Both the position numbers and the translations under genes were made by a program. From Phycisphaeraceae bacterium (GTDB lineage Bacteria > Planctomycetota > Phycisphaerae > Phycisphaerales > Phycisphaeraceae): a DNA stretch of 64,000 nt. The stretch is taken from the NCBI GenBank assembly GCA_020831765.1, contig JAFIFY010000047.1, forward strand, positions 1 to 64,000. Direction: 5' to 3'. The notes beneath the pieces were generated by a model. It was not told where the DNA came from. It saw only the letters and a program-made list of their open reading frames with translations, and searched no databases. Below are positions 43,850 through 52,965 of this stretch, in pieces. Position 1 is the stretch's first letter. Every line of letters begins with the position of its first letter.

Positions 43850-43964
43850 TAAGGGTTTCCTTGTTCAAGCAGGTGTTTGGCTGGGCGTTGTCTGGTGTTG
43901 TCCGGGATCGACCATCGCAAGCGTGGTTCAATATACAACAGGTCGGTTTCGGCACGTGCCTTGA

Positions 43965-44771
43965 TCAGAGGTGGGATCGCGCCTTTCCGTCGAGCAATTC
44001 GATCACCGTTTCGAGGAGGGAAAGCGGACGCTCGGCCACACTCTGCAAGTAAACGGCCAGCAGTTTGGCAGCGCGGGCCAGGTCGGCTGGCCCGATGTTC
44101 GAGCCCGGGGTGATGGGCTCGTACCCTTCGGCCAGTTGAGCCAGAATCTCGATCGTCGCCCGTCGAACGGGCCACGGGCCGCGAAGGTCCAGGCCCCGCC
44201 CCGCTCGTGGGGCGGGCCGTCCGTCAGGTGGAATCGCCGATGCCGTGCCTCGCTGACCGTCCAGCCAGTATCGCTGGTCCGGCCCGTCGTTTCGATCGAG
44301 CGTCACCGACGGCGCCAGGCCGGACTCAAGGGCCACGCCCCACTGCAATTTCAACAGGGCGGATGGAAGGGCATCGGCAGTGCCCATCGCATCCAGCGCG
44401 TCTTCGAGAAGATCGAACGCGCCCGGATGAGGCTGGTGCTCCGGGAAGAACGCCAGGGCGATCTGCGCGGCGAACATGCCGGCATGGTGAAGATCGAGGT
44501 TGTCCCGAAACCAGGGGCGCGGCTTGTGAAGGTCCCATTCGACGATGCCGGCCAGATCAATCGGATTCTTGATGTTGGCGGTGACCTGTCCGCTGGTCAG
44601 CAGCTCCAACCCACCGGAGAACCGCCCGATCGCCGACGGGCTGAACCGCCGCGAGCCCTTGGCGACTCCACGGAAGAGCCCATGATCACGGGTGAACACG
44701 GCGACGATCTGGCTGGTTTCGGACCAGTCGATCAGGCGGAGGCATATCGCCGGCTCACGGATGCGGGGCAT
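43965..44771 (-). CDS. recO: DNA repair protein RecO
   Basis: RecO anneals DNA strands and loads RecA with RecR (RecFOR pathway). The 268-residue protein has the N-terminal OB-fold (about 5-85, with [22 protein letters not shown] and GVAKGSRR) and a helical C-terminal domain. The zinc-binding Cys motif seen in many RecO proteins is absent; I find no Cys cluster. The ATG at 44771 is preferred because it opens the OB fold and because GGTACGAT sits 6 nt before it. The annotated-length frame from 44879 adds 36 Arg-rich residues. dut lies divergently 130 nt away. Confidence 0.85.
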   Translation of the reverse strand: MPRIREPAICLRLIDWSETSQIVAVFTRDHGLFRGVAKGSRRFSPSAIGRFSGGLELLTSGQVTANIKNPIDLAGIVEWDLHKPRPWFRDNLDLHHAGMFAAQIALAFFPEHQPHPGAFDLLEDALDAMGTADALPSALLKLQWGVALESGLAPSVTLDRNDGPDQRYWLDGQRGTASAIPPDGRPAPRAGRGLDLRGPWPVRRATIEILAQLAEGYEPITPGSNIGPADLARAAKLLAVYLQSVAERPLSLLETVIELLDGKARSHL

Positions 44772-44783
44772 GCCCACATCGTA
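44769..44783 (-). promoter_or_regulatory. Putative -10 element for leaderless recO mRNA
   Basis: On the minus strand TACGAT (44783-44778) is followed by 6 nt and then the ATG at 44771. No Shine-Dalgarno sequence precedes it. Confidence 0.5.
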
Positions 44784-44902
44784 CCGATCCATGCCGACAA
44801 CACACCACCCGCGCTCGGCCGCTCTCGGACTGTCAGCAGGCCGGGTCGTGTTATCCTTGGGCCGTCGCGTGGAGTTCAACGGGAATGAGAAGGAACCAAC
44901 AG

Positions 44903-45346
44903 ATGCTCAAAGTACAGATTCGACGCCTGCCGGGTCAGGAGGATGTCCCCCTTCCCGCCTACCAGTCGGAGCATGCTTCGGGCATGGACCTGTACGCAGC
45001 GCTGGACGCCGAGCGCACGATCCAGCCGGGCGCGATCGAGCTGATCCCGTGCGGTTTTTCCATGGCGGTTCCCGAGGGCCATGAGGCGCAGGTGCGGCCG
45101 CGCTCCGGCCTGGCGACCCGGCACGGCATCAGCATGCCCAACACCCCGGGCACCATCGACGCCGACTATCGCGGGCAGGTCATGGTGCCGCTGATCAATC
45201 ATGGAACCGAGCCGTTCGCGGTTTCGCGCGGCATGCGCATCGCCCAGATGGTCATTCTCCCCGTACCGAAAGTGCAATGGCAGGAGGTGGCGGAACTGCC
45301 CGAGACCACGCGGGGCGAAGGTGGATTCGGGCATACGGGCCACTGA
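44903..45346 (+). CDS. dut: Deoxyuridine 5'-triphosphate nucleotidohydrolase
   Basis: dUTPase removes dUTP from the nucleotide pool and makes dUMP for thymidylate synthesis. The 147-residue trimeric-type enzyme shows all five motifs: [30 protein letters not shown] and the C-terminal arm [12 protein letters not shown]. The catalytic Asp is in [13 protein letters not shown] lies 9 nt before the ATG at 44903; the alternative ATG at 44885 adds six residues and is less likely. It is convergent with the membrane partner of the ECF sigma factor, with tandem 14-bp repeats between them. Confidence 0.96.
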   Translation: MLKVQIRRLPGQEDVPLPAYQSEHASGMDLYAALDAERTIQPGAIELIPCGFSMAVPEGHEAQVRPRSGLATRHGISMPNTPGTIDADYRGQVMVPLINHGTEPFAVSRGMRIAQMVILPVPKVQWQEVAELPETTRGEGGFGHTGH

Positions 45347-45361
45347 TCGGCGGGCATCGCC

Positions 45362-45402
45362 AAGGATCAGTCAGGAAGGATCAGTCGGGAAGGGTCAGGG
45401 AA
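45362..45402. repeat. Tandem 14-bp repeat, nearly three copies
   Basis: AAGGATCAGTCAGG is followed by AAGGATCAGTCGGG and a diverged third copy AAGGGTCAGGG. The repeat lies between dut and the convergent membrane gene and runs into the last codons of the latter. Confidence 0.75.
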
Positions 45403-46477
45403 TCAGCAGGATGTCATCATCATGGGCCGGAGTTTCGCGGAACGTGCGGAACTCCTCGCGCCCCTCGGGCAGCCAGATGTTGTCGCCCGACTCCGTCACC
45501 GGCTCGCGCATCCAGTTGACTCGCCCATCGGCATGCAGCGCGTTCTGTCCCACCCAGTTGTGCATGGCGGTGGCCGACTGAATGCCGCGGTCCCGCAGAA
45601 AGACCACCACCTGGCCCTGGCCGAATCCCAGAAGCGGGTTCTTGTCCGCCAGCACGATGGTGCGTGGACGATCTTCGAGACGCTGAGGCTCGGGCGTGAA
45701 CTGAGATTGGTAGCTGTAAGAAATCGAGCCGAGGTTGGGATAGTCCCAGGCATCTTCGGGCAGACTTCTCATGGCAAAGGGATTGCCCGGGCAGGCCAGC
45801 ACATCGGCGAAGAGGTGGGCGGTTTGAATGCCCAGCACCAGGTTGGCCGAATTGGAGCGCACTCGACCTTCTCGATCGGGTCCGGAGCCAACCTTGGCCC
45901 ATTGATCGCCGGGCTCGGCCTGGTGCCTGGGCAGCAGGCCGGCAAAGTCCATGGCATATCGGCTCAGGCCGACGCCAGCGGCCGCCAGGTGGCTTGAACA
46001 GGCGATACGACGCGCATCCTGGCGCGCTTGTGAAAGCAGCGGCCAGACCAGTGAGAGGCTGATCAGCAAGACGGCGGCGACGCCGATCAACTCATTCCAT
46101 CGGAAGGCAATGCCCGACTCCGAAGCATCGGGGCCTGGCTGAATCTGGCCAACCACCCATTCGACCTGCCGTTGACGCTCAACGCCCGCCAGCGTCCGTT
46201 CGATCAACTCATCCGAAGGCTCTTCAACCGGGAGCGTTTCGATCAGGCCCAGCCACGCCTCGGCGGCCTTCAGGCGCTGTCCATCCAACCATTCCGGTGG
46301 CTGTCCACCTTCAAGTCGGGCCAGAAGCAGCGCATCAATGGCTTGAGCATCCAGGGGATGAAGCAGGGAAGCGTCTTCGATAGCTTCCGAAGCTGGGGAT
46401 TCCGAAGGTCGCGGAGCCCTGGGCGTTTTCCCGCCTTGCGGGGGTGTCGAGTTTTCAAAATCGGGACGATCTGCCAT
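45395..46477 (-). CDS. Putative membrane anti-sigma factor with a prepilin-like (H-X-D-G) outer domain
   Basis: This 360-residue protein has a cytoplasmic part with Pro/Glu-rich and helical stretches (1-120), one membrane helix (about 124-146) and an outer domain. The start of that domain, PLLSQARQDARRIACSSHL followed by YAMD, resembles the DUF1559/prepilin-like proteins of planctomycetes; a C-terminal ALHADGRVNWM segment matches their H-X-D-G signature. The gene sits 60 nt downstream of an ECF sigma factor, the usual place for its anti-sigma factor. AAGGA lies 6 nt before the ATG at 46477. The anti-sigma role is an inference from position and topology; I see no zinc-binding HxxxCxxC motif. 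Confidence 0.6.
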   Translation of the reverse strand: MADRPDFENSTPPQGGKTPRAPRPSESPASEAIEDASLLHPLDAQAIDALLLARLEGGQPPEWLDGQRLKAAEAWLGLIETLPVEEPSDELIERTLAGVERQRQVEWVVGQIQPGPDASESGIAFRWNELIGVAAVLLISLSLVWPLLSQARQDARRIACSSHLAAAGVGLSRYAMDFAGLLPRHQAEPGDQWAKVGSGPDREGRVRSNSANLVLGIQTAHLFADVLACPGNPFAMRSLPEDAWDYPNLGSISYSYQSQFTPEPQRLEDRPRTIVLADKNPLLGFGQGQVVVFLRDRGIQSATAMHNWVGQNALHADGRVNWMREPVTESGDNIWLPEGREEFRTFRETPAHDDDILLIP

Positions 46478-46537
46478 GCTCGATCCTTGCTGGGACAAAC
46501 GGCTTTCGACCCGGCGGCGGATTGCGGGTCCGGTGTT

Positions 46538-47173
46538 TTACGCCTCGGGATCGTCCCCGGTTCGATCTTTCCACATCTGGGCGAACGTGGCCACCGCAGC
46601 GTGGAGTCTGCTTTTGACGGTTCCAAGGGGAATCTGAATGATCTCGGAGATCTCCTTGTACGCCAGACGCTGGAAGTAAGCCAAAACGAGCACTTCGCGA
46701 AGGTGATCGGGCAGCGAATCCACCACCTTCCGTACCTGTTGTCGCTGTTCTTCCGATTCCACCTGCCCGGACGGTTCGGTCTCCGGCGCGGGCATGAGGT
46801 CGATGAACGCGGTCTGTCCATCGCCATCGTTGCCTGACGATGAACCGGGCAGCGGAGCCGAGTGGCTGTGCTGCGTCGTGCGGTTTCTACGCAGCCAGTC
46901 CCGGGCCTTGTTCGCTGAAATGGTGAAAAGCCACGGTTTGAAGCGTCGCGAGGTGTCGAACGTGGCGATGGCGTTATGGACCTGGAGAAAAGATTCCTGG
47001 AAGACATCCTCCGCCGCGGCTCGATTGGCCACGAACCGAACGAGAAAATGGAACAACTCGCGCCGATACCGCTCGACGAGCACGGTAAAAGCCTCGGCCC
47101 GGCCGGCCCGGTACGCTTCCACCAGCGCCTCATCGGAGAGCTTCGTCAGGGAGTTGCCATCATCCTGAGCCAT
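46538..47173 (-). CDS. ECF-family RNA polymerase sigma factor
   Basis: This 211-residue protein has sigma region 2 (about 20-90, with VFQESFLQVHNAIATFD and the -10 recognition helix) and region 4 (about 145-200, with DHLREVLVLAYFQRLAYKEISEI helix-turn-helix). Between them is a Ser/Gly/Asp-rich linker of about 40 residues. No long C-terminal extension is present. A TACGAT hexamer lies 8 nt before the ATG. The next gene on the strand is its probable membrane partner. Target promoters are not evident in the window. Confidence 0.92.
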   Translation of the reverse strand: MAQDDGNSLTKLSDEALVEAYRAGRAEAFTVLVERYRRELFHFLVRFVANRAAAEDVFQESFLQVHNAIATFDTSRRFKPWLFTISANKARDWLRRNRTTQHSHSAPLPGSSSGNDGDGQTAFIDLMPAPETEPSGQVESEEQRQQVRKVVDSLPDHLREVLVLAYFQRLAYKEISEIIQIPLGTVKSRLHAAVATFAQMWKDRTGDDPEA

Positions 47174-47187
47174 CGAAACCCATCGTA
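47171..47187 (-). promoter_or_regulatory. Putative -10 element upstream of the ECF sigma gene
   Basis: On the minus strand TACGAT (47187-47182) lies 8 nt before the ATG, one or two nt more than in the tight leaderless set. It may be the sigma factor's own promoter. Confidence 0.4.
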
Positions 47188-47354
47188 ACCGATTGGCTGC
47201 CGACGGCTTGGGTCAGGTTGGCGGCCCGTGTCGGTGTTCCCGGCCTCGATTCGGCGCGCGATGCGCCGGCCGTCTGGCGCGATTGGATCATCGGGGCAAG
47301 CAGGATCATCGCCCATCAGCCTTGAGACTTTGTCAGCGTGATCGGGCCCGTGAT

Positions 47355-47873
47355 TCACCCCACGCGCACACCCTCGATGTCCAGAAGCCGGCGCTTCCAT
47401 GCGTTGCCGGCCGAGAACCCGCCCAGTGCCATCTGGCTGCCCAGAATCCGATGACAGGGAATGACCACGGGGATCGGGTTAGCGCCGCAGGCCTGGCCCA
47501 CAGCGCGAGCGGCGCCGGGTTCGTCGAGCTGTTCGGCGATCTGCCCATAGGTCCGTGTCTGGCCATAGGGAATCTGGGAAAGCGCATCCCAGACACGCAA
47601 CTGAAAATCGGTGCCCGACGGGTCGATCGGCAGGCGAAAAATCCGGCGGCGGCCTTCGAAGTATTCGCTGAGCTGCTTGATCGCCTTGTAGCTGATCTCT
47701 TGAATCTCCGGTGAGACCCGCTGATATCCGCCACAGGGCGCGACATCCTCGTCCATCGGAAGCTGGATGCTTCGGATTCCTTTATCCGAAATCTCGACCA
47801 TCACCGGCCCGTGGCGGGTCGGAACAGCGAACTTGCAGGCGAGTTCGGACGCTTGAAGGGTATTGGGAGCCAT
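47355..47873 (-). CDS. ogt: Methylated-DNA-protein-cysteine methyltransferase
   Basis: This 172-residue suicide repair protein transfers a methyl group from O6-methylguanine (or O4-methylthymine) to its active-site Cys140 in the PCHR motif. The N-terminal domain (about 1-85) is present, and the winged-helix DNA-binding part has VWDALSQIPYGQTRTYG and GNAWKRRLLDIEG. AAAGGA lies 7 nt before the ATG. A promoter-like TTGATT/TATTCT pair lies 50-75 nt upstream. No Ada regulatory domain is fused. Confidence 0.95.
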   Translation of the reverse strand: MAPNTLQASELACKFAVPTRHGPVMVEISDKGIRSIQLPMDEDVAPCGGYQRVSPEIQEISYKAIKQLSEYFEGRRRIFRLPIDPSGTDFQLRVWDALSQIPYGQTRTYGQIAEQLDEPGAARAVGQACGANPIPVVIPCHRILGSQMALGGFSAGNAWKRRLLDIEGVRVG

Positions 47874-47922
47874 GGTTTATCCTTTTCTGTCGTCGGCGGG
47901 CGGCGGCGTGCTGGTTGGAATA

Positions 47923-47950
47923 AGAATATTCGTAGTGTAGACCAAATCAA
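47923..47950 (-). promoter_or_regulatory. ogt: Putative promoter of ogt
   Basis: On the minus strand TTGATT (47950-47945), a 16-nt spacer and TATTCT (47928-47923) give a reasonable sigma-70 match in an AT-rich island. Confidence 0.45.
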
Positions 47951-48253
47951 GCAGTTTTGTTTTCAACTCAGTCATATTTTTGTTAGTTTTCACGCAATTC
48001 CGTCAACTTGGGCGGTTGGTGCGAATTTTGACGGCAGCCCACTCCCCATTCGCCCGCGAAAACGGCATTCCGGTGTGCGTTTTCGTGTCCCCTTGGCGGT
48101 AGACGATGCAACCCTCGTGCCGCAGCCCACAGAAAGTCAACCTTCCGGCACCACGCGCTGGGGGCTCGGTCGTCCGACAGTGTGGGTTGCCGCGCGCCCC
48201 GGCAGGGGTTTGCCCCCCGATTCCTGGAGGTAAGATGCAGTTGGGCATTGTTT

Positions 48254-48407
48254 TATGATCCCGCTACCGGGCCGGGTCACCCAGGCCCGGGCATGATTCA
48301 AGCCCCCACCGGGGCAACGCTTGCCCGATCAAACCTGAGGCTCGACTTTCGACTTCAGTCGGCGGCGATGCCGATGAACCCACCATAAAGTCAGCAGAGG
48401 AGTCTTT
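48254..48407 (+). promoter_or_regulatory. Putative promoter and structured leader of the zinc dehydrogenase gene
   Basis: TATGAT (48254-48259) is followed by a very strong hairpin (CCGGGCC/GGCCCGG with an inner GGG/CCC, 48267-48290), then GGGCAA/TTGCCC (48312-48326), in a leader of about 140 nt. The RBS is AGAGGAG. The rest of the 534-nt gap 47874-48407 shows no gene. Confidence 0.45.
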
Positions 48408-49442
48408 GTGCGCGCAATTCACTTTGATGGCCGTAACGCGACCCTTCGCCGCGACCTGCCCGATCCTGAACCGCAGACGGGTGAAGCCCTGATCAGGCCG
48501 CTGCGGATGGGCGTCTGCTCCACGGACCTGGAAATCTGCCGCGGTTACATGGGATTTACCGGCGTTCTGGGGCACGAGTTCGTGGGAATCGTCGAGGAGG
48601 TCAACGAACGCCGCAAGTCTCCGCTGGTCGGTAAGCGTGTCGTCGGGCGGATCAATTGTGTCTGCCGGAAGTGCGACATGTGTCGCGGCGGCCTGCCCGA
48701 GCATTGCCGCGCCCGAACCGTGCTGGGGATCAGTGAGCGCGATGGCGTCTTCGCCGATCTGTTCACCCTGCCGGCCATCAACCTTCTGGAAGTACCGGCG
48801 GGCATCGATGATGATTCGGCGGTGTTCGCCGAACCCCTGGCCGCCGCTTGTCAGATTCCCTTGCAGCTTCGTATCGAGGGCCGGCCGTTTGTCACGGTAT
48901 TGGGGGATGGACGGCTGGGTATGTTGTGCGCCCAGGTGATGTCGAGGCTCAATGCCACGGTGCGGGTGGTGGGCAAACATCCGGAGAAGCTGGCACTCTG
49001 CGAGAAGTGGGGCATCAAGCATCGCCTGCTTGATGAAGTCGGCCTTCGGCAGGATCAGGACATCGTGGTGGATTGCACCGGCTCGGCGGGCGGCCTTCAA
49101 ACCGCGATGGGCATGGTGCGGCCGCGCGGCCGAATCGTGCTGAAAACAACGGTAGCGCCGTCCACTGCCGCGCCAAGAGCCCAAGCCCTCGGTCAGCGCG
49201 GCAAAACGAAGCCCGACCAGCCGGCCCAGTCAGTTCCGATCGATCTTTCGCCCCTGGTCATCAACGAAATTCAACTGATCGGCAGCCGCTGCGGACCGTT
49301 TCCCGACGCCCTGGCGGCGATGGCCGCCGGACAGGTGGATGTGGTCAGCCTGATCTCCCGACGAATGAGGCTCAGCGACGGTGTCGAGGCGCTTCGCGAA
49401 GCCGATAAGCCTGGAGTCATCAAGGTGCTCATCGAGCCGTGA
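48408..49442 (+). CDS. Zinc-dependent alcohol dehydrogenase (MDR family)
   Basis: This 344-residue enzyme oxidises alcohols or polyols with NAD(P). Catalytic zinc ligands are Cys37 (GVCSTD) and His56/Glu57 (GHEF). The structural zinc site is C86-x2-C89-x2-C92-x7-C100 in the GRINCVCRKCDMCRGG region. The Rossmann fold has a GDGRLGMLCAQ turn (about 165). It starts at a GTG with AGAGGAG 5 nt upstream. The substrate is not evident; sorbitol or threonine dehydrogenase relatives are close in style. A long structured leader suggests control of expression. Confidence 0.92.
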   Translation: MRAIHFDGRNATLRRDLPDPEPQTGEALIRPLRMGVCSTDLEICRGYMGFTGVLGHEFVGIVEEVNERRKSPLVGKRVVGRINCVCRKCDMCRGGLPEHCRARTVLGISERDGVFADLFTLPAINLLEVPAGIDDDSAVFAEPLAAACQIPLQLRIEGRPFVTVLGDGRLGMLCAQVMSRLNATVRVVGKHPEKLALCEKWGIKHRLLDEVGLRQDQDIVVDCTGSAGGLQTAMGMVRPRGRIVLKTTVAPSTAAPRAQALGQRGKTKPDQPAQSVPIDLSPLVINEIQLIGSRCGPFPDALAAMAAGQVDVVSLISRRMRLSDGVEALREADKPGVIKVLIEP

Positions 49443-49559
49443 TGCGCTCGGGCAACACTCTGGGCCCGGGCTCCCGACCAGAAAGCCTGGTCAACAACGG
49501 ATTTGCTAAGCTGACGAGCCGTTCGTGAATCCATGATCACCGACGGGTTGGATATCGCC

Positions 49560-50048
49560 ATGATCTACATGCTCAAGCAGAAAATCTTCTCGCTGGCCAC
49601 TCGCTTTGTCATCAAGGATGGGAATGAGCAGGATGCCTTCTATGTTGAAGGCAAGATATTCAGTTGGGGCAACAAGCTTTCGGTGACGGATGTAAGCGGG
49701 CGGGAGGTTGCGTTCATCGCGCAACGGCTCATGTCCTGGCGGCCGCGCTATGAAATCCAGCGGGATGGCCAGGTCATCGCGACCGTGATTCGCGAGTTCA
49801 CGTTCTTCAAGGCTCGGTACTCCATCGAGGTGCCCGGTTCGGACCATTATGCGATTCAGGGCGACATCTGGAGCCACGAGTACGTGATCAATCACAATCA
49901 TCAGCTCGCCGCGAGCGTCTCCAAACGATTCTGGTCCTGGTCGGATACCTATGGCATCGAGATTCAACCCGGCGAGGATGATGTGCTCATTCTCTGCGCG
50001 GCGGTGGTGATCGATCTGGTGTGCCATTGCAATCGGAAGTCCTCGTGA
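49560..50048 (+). CDS. LURP-one-related (YxjI-like) protein
   Basis: This 162-residue protein belongs to the LURP-one/scramblase-like family (tubby-like beta barrel around a hydrophobic helix). The N-terminus LKQKIFSLATRFVIKD and the repeated aromatic strands (VEGKIFSWGNKL, YSIEVPGSD, FWSWSDTYGIEI) are family-like. The role is unknown; a membrane or lipid-binding part is likely. The ATG at 49560 is favoured over 49533 because relatives start near this point; neither has a clear RBS. It is followed by a small membrane gene on the same strand after 70 nt. Confidence 0.75.
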   Translation: MIYMLKQKIFSLATRFVIKDGNEQDAFYVEGKIFSWGNKLSVTDVSGREVAFIAQRLMSWRPRYEIQRDGQVIATVIREFTFFKARYSIEVPGSDHYAIQGDIWSHEYVINHNHQLAASVSKRFWSWSDTYGIEIQPGEDDVLILCAAVVIDLVCHCNRKSS

Positions 50049-50118
50049 TTTGCCGCGGTTTCTCCGGCTTGGCCATCCTCCTGGCCGGAGCCCCCGCTCC
50101 ACGGCATGAGATGATGGC

Positions 50119-50484
50119 GTGATCGAGTTCGGCTCATGGCGAATGATGCTCTTGATTTTCGGGATGTTCGGGCAGGTTGCCTACCTGGCCGACGTGCTCA
50201 GGCCGCACCTGCCCGGCTGGGCGGCGGTCAGTATCTTCATGGTGCCGATCATCCTGATCGTGGCGTTTCAACCCGATGATCACGTTACTCGACTGAGATG
50301 GGTTCGCATCGCGCACACGGTGGCCGCGCTCTGGTATGGCCTGGTCGCGGTCGGGGTTGAATTGGCCTCGGCGCTGGGCCACGTTCCTGATGGCGCGCTG
50401 TTCTTCCGAATCTTGATGCACACAGGCTGGTTGCCGCTTGTGGCGGTGCTTCGCCAGCGGCTCAGCGGCCCGGAATCGAGCTGA
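50119..50484 (+). CDS. Small four-helix membrane protein of unknown function
   Basis: This 121-residue protein has four hydrophobic segments (about residues 8-28, 34-52, 62-88 and 93-112) with short polar loops. It begins with GTG at 50119, without an RBS I can identify. It lies on the same strand as the LURP-one gene 70 nt downstream of it. I do not recognise the family. Confidence 0.6.
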   Translation: MIEFGSWRMMLLIFGMFGQVAYLADVLRPHLPGWAAVSIFMVPIILIVAFQPDDHVTRLRWVRIAHTVAALWYGLVAVGVELASALGHVPDGALFFRILMHTGWLPLVAVLRQRLSGPESS

Positions 50485-50511
50485 CGCATCCAGCGCGTTG
50501 GATTGGCCGGT

Positions 50512-52965
50512 TCATCGAGGCGTCAGCTCCCGCGTGGAGGCGGCGATCCGGTTCACCGCTTCCCGACTCATCGGAGCGGGTCGGAGTTGGGCTTCGGCCC
50601 AGGGATGGATATTGATGCCGCGCTGTTCCGCCGGCCCCCGGTCGCGATGGCCGGGCGGCAAGAGGCTCTGGGCCTGATCGACATCGTGAAGCGGAACGAA
50701 CTGCGTATAGCTCTGACCCGGTTGGGAGAGAATGGTGTTCTGGTCGAAGGCCCGAAGGCGGGGAATGGCAAGATCGCCGCGCTCCTCCAGCGAGCCGAAG
50801 CCGGCCAGGTTATCGAACCAGCCCATGATCCGGGGGTGACCGGGCGCTCTGATCCCCGGGTCGCCTCGGCCGCGCGCTGGCGCTTCCCCCCTGCCTTCGC
50901 CCGCTTGCCTCGTACGCCGCCAGCATTCGGTCAGAACCTGCTCGATGTAGGCGATCTCATCTCGATCAAGCCGCGCGGCCGGGTTTTCCTCGATACGCTT
51001 GATGGCGTGCCGAAGCCAGAGCGACAGGCCGCCCTGCCCCCCGCCCCATCTTGCCGCCAGTGGTGTTTGTGGTGGGCGGAACATGAGATTGATCTCCGCG
51101 GCGAATTGCGCGTGGGGCTGGCGAAGATCACTCCGGGCCCCTGCCCGATACCAGGCGTCCAGCGCGCGCAAGGCGCGCGATGCATCGGGGTTGAATTCAT
51201 GTTCCATCCGATCGCGAAGATGAATCGCCAGACGGACGAAATCCCTTCGGGCCGGATTGACCGTGTCCCAGTGAATGTCCAGAACCTGCTCGGGCGTGAA
51301 CTCTTCGCGGGCGCTGAGCAGCTCGTAGAGTCGCCACGATCGCAGGGTGTGTCCGCCACCGCCTCGGGATCGCAGGAGCGGATGATCGGGGGCGAACGCC
51401 CGATGGTTGGCCGAAGCGATCCAGCCGCGCTTGGGGTTGATGACGAATGGCAGTAGCTCATGGGGAATGAAGCCGTGCCAATCCATGGCGCTTTGACTGC
51501 CATCCGCCGCCATGGCGCCGAAGTGCTCATCCTTGGCGGATCGAAGCGGGAATCTCGCCGCCAACCAGAAGCCGATATTGCCCTGGCGATCGCCGGCCAC
51601 CACGTTCATGCTCGGGAAACGCCAGCCGGCGACCGCTTTGCCGAAGGATTCGAGATCAGCAGCGCGCATCATCGCGAAAGATGCGGTCAGCGTCTCATGG
51701 TCCAGCGGGTGGACCGGCACGCGACGAAGGGCCACCTCCGGATCGCCGGGCGCGGCAAAAGCGATCAGTGTCACCACGGGGCCGAATCGTGTGATTTGAA
51801 CCGGAAGCTCGATGTCGCGACCGCCGCGAACCTTGATCGTCTCCACGATCGTCTCAAATGGCTCCCAGCGACCATCCACACGGTAAACATCGGGTCGATC
51901 CGGGTCGGTGTCGAGTCGGAACAAGTCAGCCTGGTCAGCGCCCAACGCGGTGGCACCCCAGGCGACATCGCGATTCCAGCCAATGAGAAGATTGGCAGCG
52001 CCCGGCACGCCGATGCCGCGACAGGCGAATGTCCGGCCTTGAATATGGAACTCATACCAGATCGATGGATTGCGGATCGGCGTCTGCGGATCGGAAACCA
52101 GCACAGCGGAGCCGGTCGTGGTTTTCTCTCGCCCGACCACCCATGTGTGACTGAAGCGTGGCGAGGCTTCGGGGTTGTTCGCGCCTTCGCCGGCGTCTGG
52201 CTGGTCGGGGACGACAAGGCCGTGCTGACGTGCGAAATCATGGACACGCTTGAGCCAGGCTTCGTCGATGTCTTCAAGCTGAACCACAGCGGAAGCTCGA
52301 TCATCGAGCATGCCCGCGGGAAGCGGGTTGGGGTCTTGAGCTTCCGCCCGCCGCGCGGCATCCTGGTGACGGTTTCGCCAGGAGATCAGGTCGCGGGTGC
52401 CGTCGGTGGCGAAATACTGGCCAATGTGCCAAGCGCTCAGGATGCAGTGCTCGGGCTTCCATGTCGCCGGCTCCATGCCCAGTTGGTCGAACAGGGGATG
52501 GAGTCGATCGGCGTTCGCGGCGAAATAATCATTCACTCCGCGACAGAAAGCATCCAGCAGGGCGAGTGTTTCCGGCTCCAGCTTCGTCACCACCTCCCGG
52601 GCAGCACGAGTGAAGCCGAAATGTCGCATCATTCGGTCATGCTCGATGGTGCTCCGGTTGCGCGCGGCAAATCGCCGGTCGCCGAAAACCTCGGCCATCC
52701 GGCCCTCGATCATCAGGAGGTTGAAGTTCATCTGAAAGCCGCGATCCTCGGCCATCGCATACCCCAGACCGTACATTGCCCCCTCATCGGTTGTGGCGAA
52801 GATGTGTGCCATGCCCCACCGGTCGCGGACCAGTTCGATTCGCCCCCAATCCACCGCCTCGGCCGGTTCCGGCGCGGCATGGGCGGGCATCGTGAACGCG
52901 ATCAGCGCCAACAGGCTCAATACCGCAAGGAAACAGCGACCCATTCCACGTTCGGTTCGACTCAC
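50512..52965 (-). CDS. Penicillin acylase family Ntn-hydrolase, secreted
   Basis: This 817-residue precursor has a signal peptide (about 1-30), an alpha chain (about 31-271), a spacer with AEGANN-like residues and a beta chain starting at the catalytic N-terminal Ser272 in RFSHTWVVG. It shares the family's aromatic and Asn residues after the Ser. Family members hydrolyse amides such as penicillins, acyl-homoserine lactones or N-acyl amino acids; the true substrate is unknown. GGAG is 7 nt before the GTG at 52965, so this start is preferred to a TTG two codons earlier. Confidence 0.9.
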   Translation of the reverse strand: MSRTERGMGRCFLAVLSLLALIAFTMPAHAAPEPAEAVDWGRIELVRDRWGMAHIFATTDEGAMYGLGYAMAEDRGFQMNFNLLMIEGRMAEVFGDRRFAARNRSTIEHDRMMRHFGFTRAAREVVTKLEPETLALLDAFCRGVNDYFAANADRLHPLFDQLGMEPATWKPEHCILSAWHIGQYFATDGTRDLISWRNRHQDAARRAEAQDPNPLPAGMLDDRASAVVQLEDIDEAWLKRVHDFARQHGLVVPDQPDAGEGANNPEASPRFSHTWVVGREKTTTGSAVLVSDPQTPIRNPSIWYEFHIQGRTFACRGIGVPGAANLLIGWNRDVAWGATALGADQADLFRLDTDPDRPDVYRVDGRWEPFETIVETIKVRGGRDIELPVQITRFGPVVTLIAFAAPGDPEVALRRVPVHPLDHETLTASFAMMRAADLESFGKAVAGWRFPSMNVVAGDRQGNIGFWLAARFPLRSAKDEHFGAMAADGSQSAMDWHGFIPHELLPFVINPKRGWIASANHRAFAPDHPLLRSRGGGGHTLRSWRLYELLSAREEFTPEQVLDIHWDTVNPARRDFVRLAIHLRDRMEHEFNPDASRALRALDAWYRAGARSDLRQPHAQFAAEINLMFRPPQTPLAARWGGGQGGLSLWLRHAIKRIEENPAARLDRDEIAYIEQVLTECWRRTRQAGEGRGEAPARGRGDPGIRAPGHPRIMGWFDNLAGFGSLEERGDLAIPRLRAFDQNTILSQPGQSYTQFVPLHDVDQAQSLLPPGHRDRGPAEQRGINIHPWAEAQLRPAPMSREAVNRIAASTRELTPR

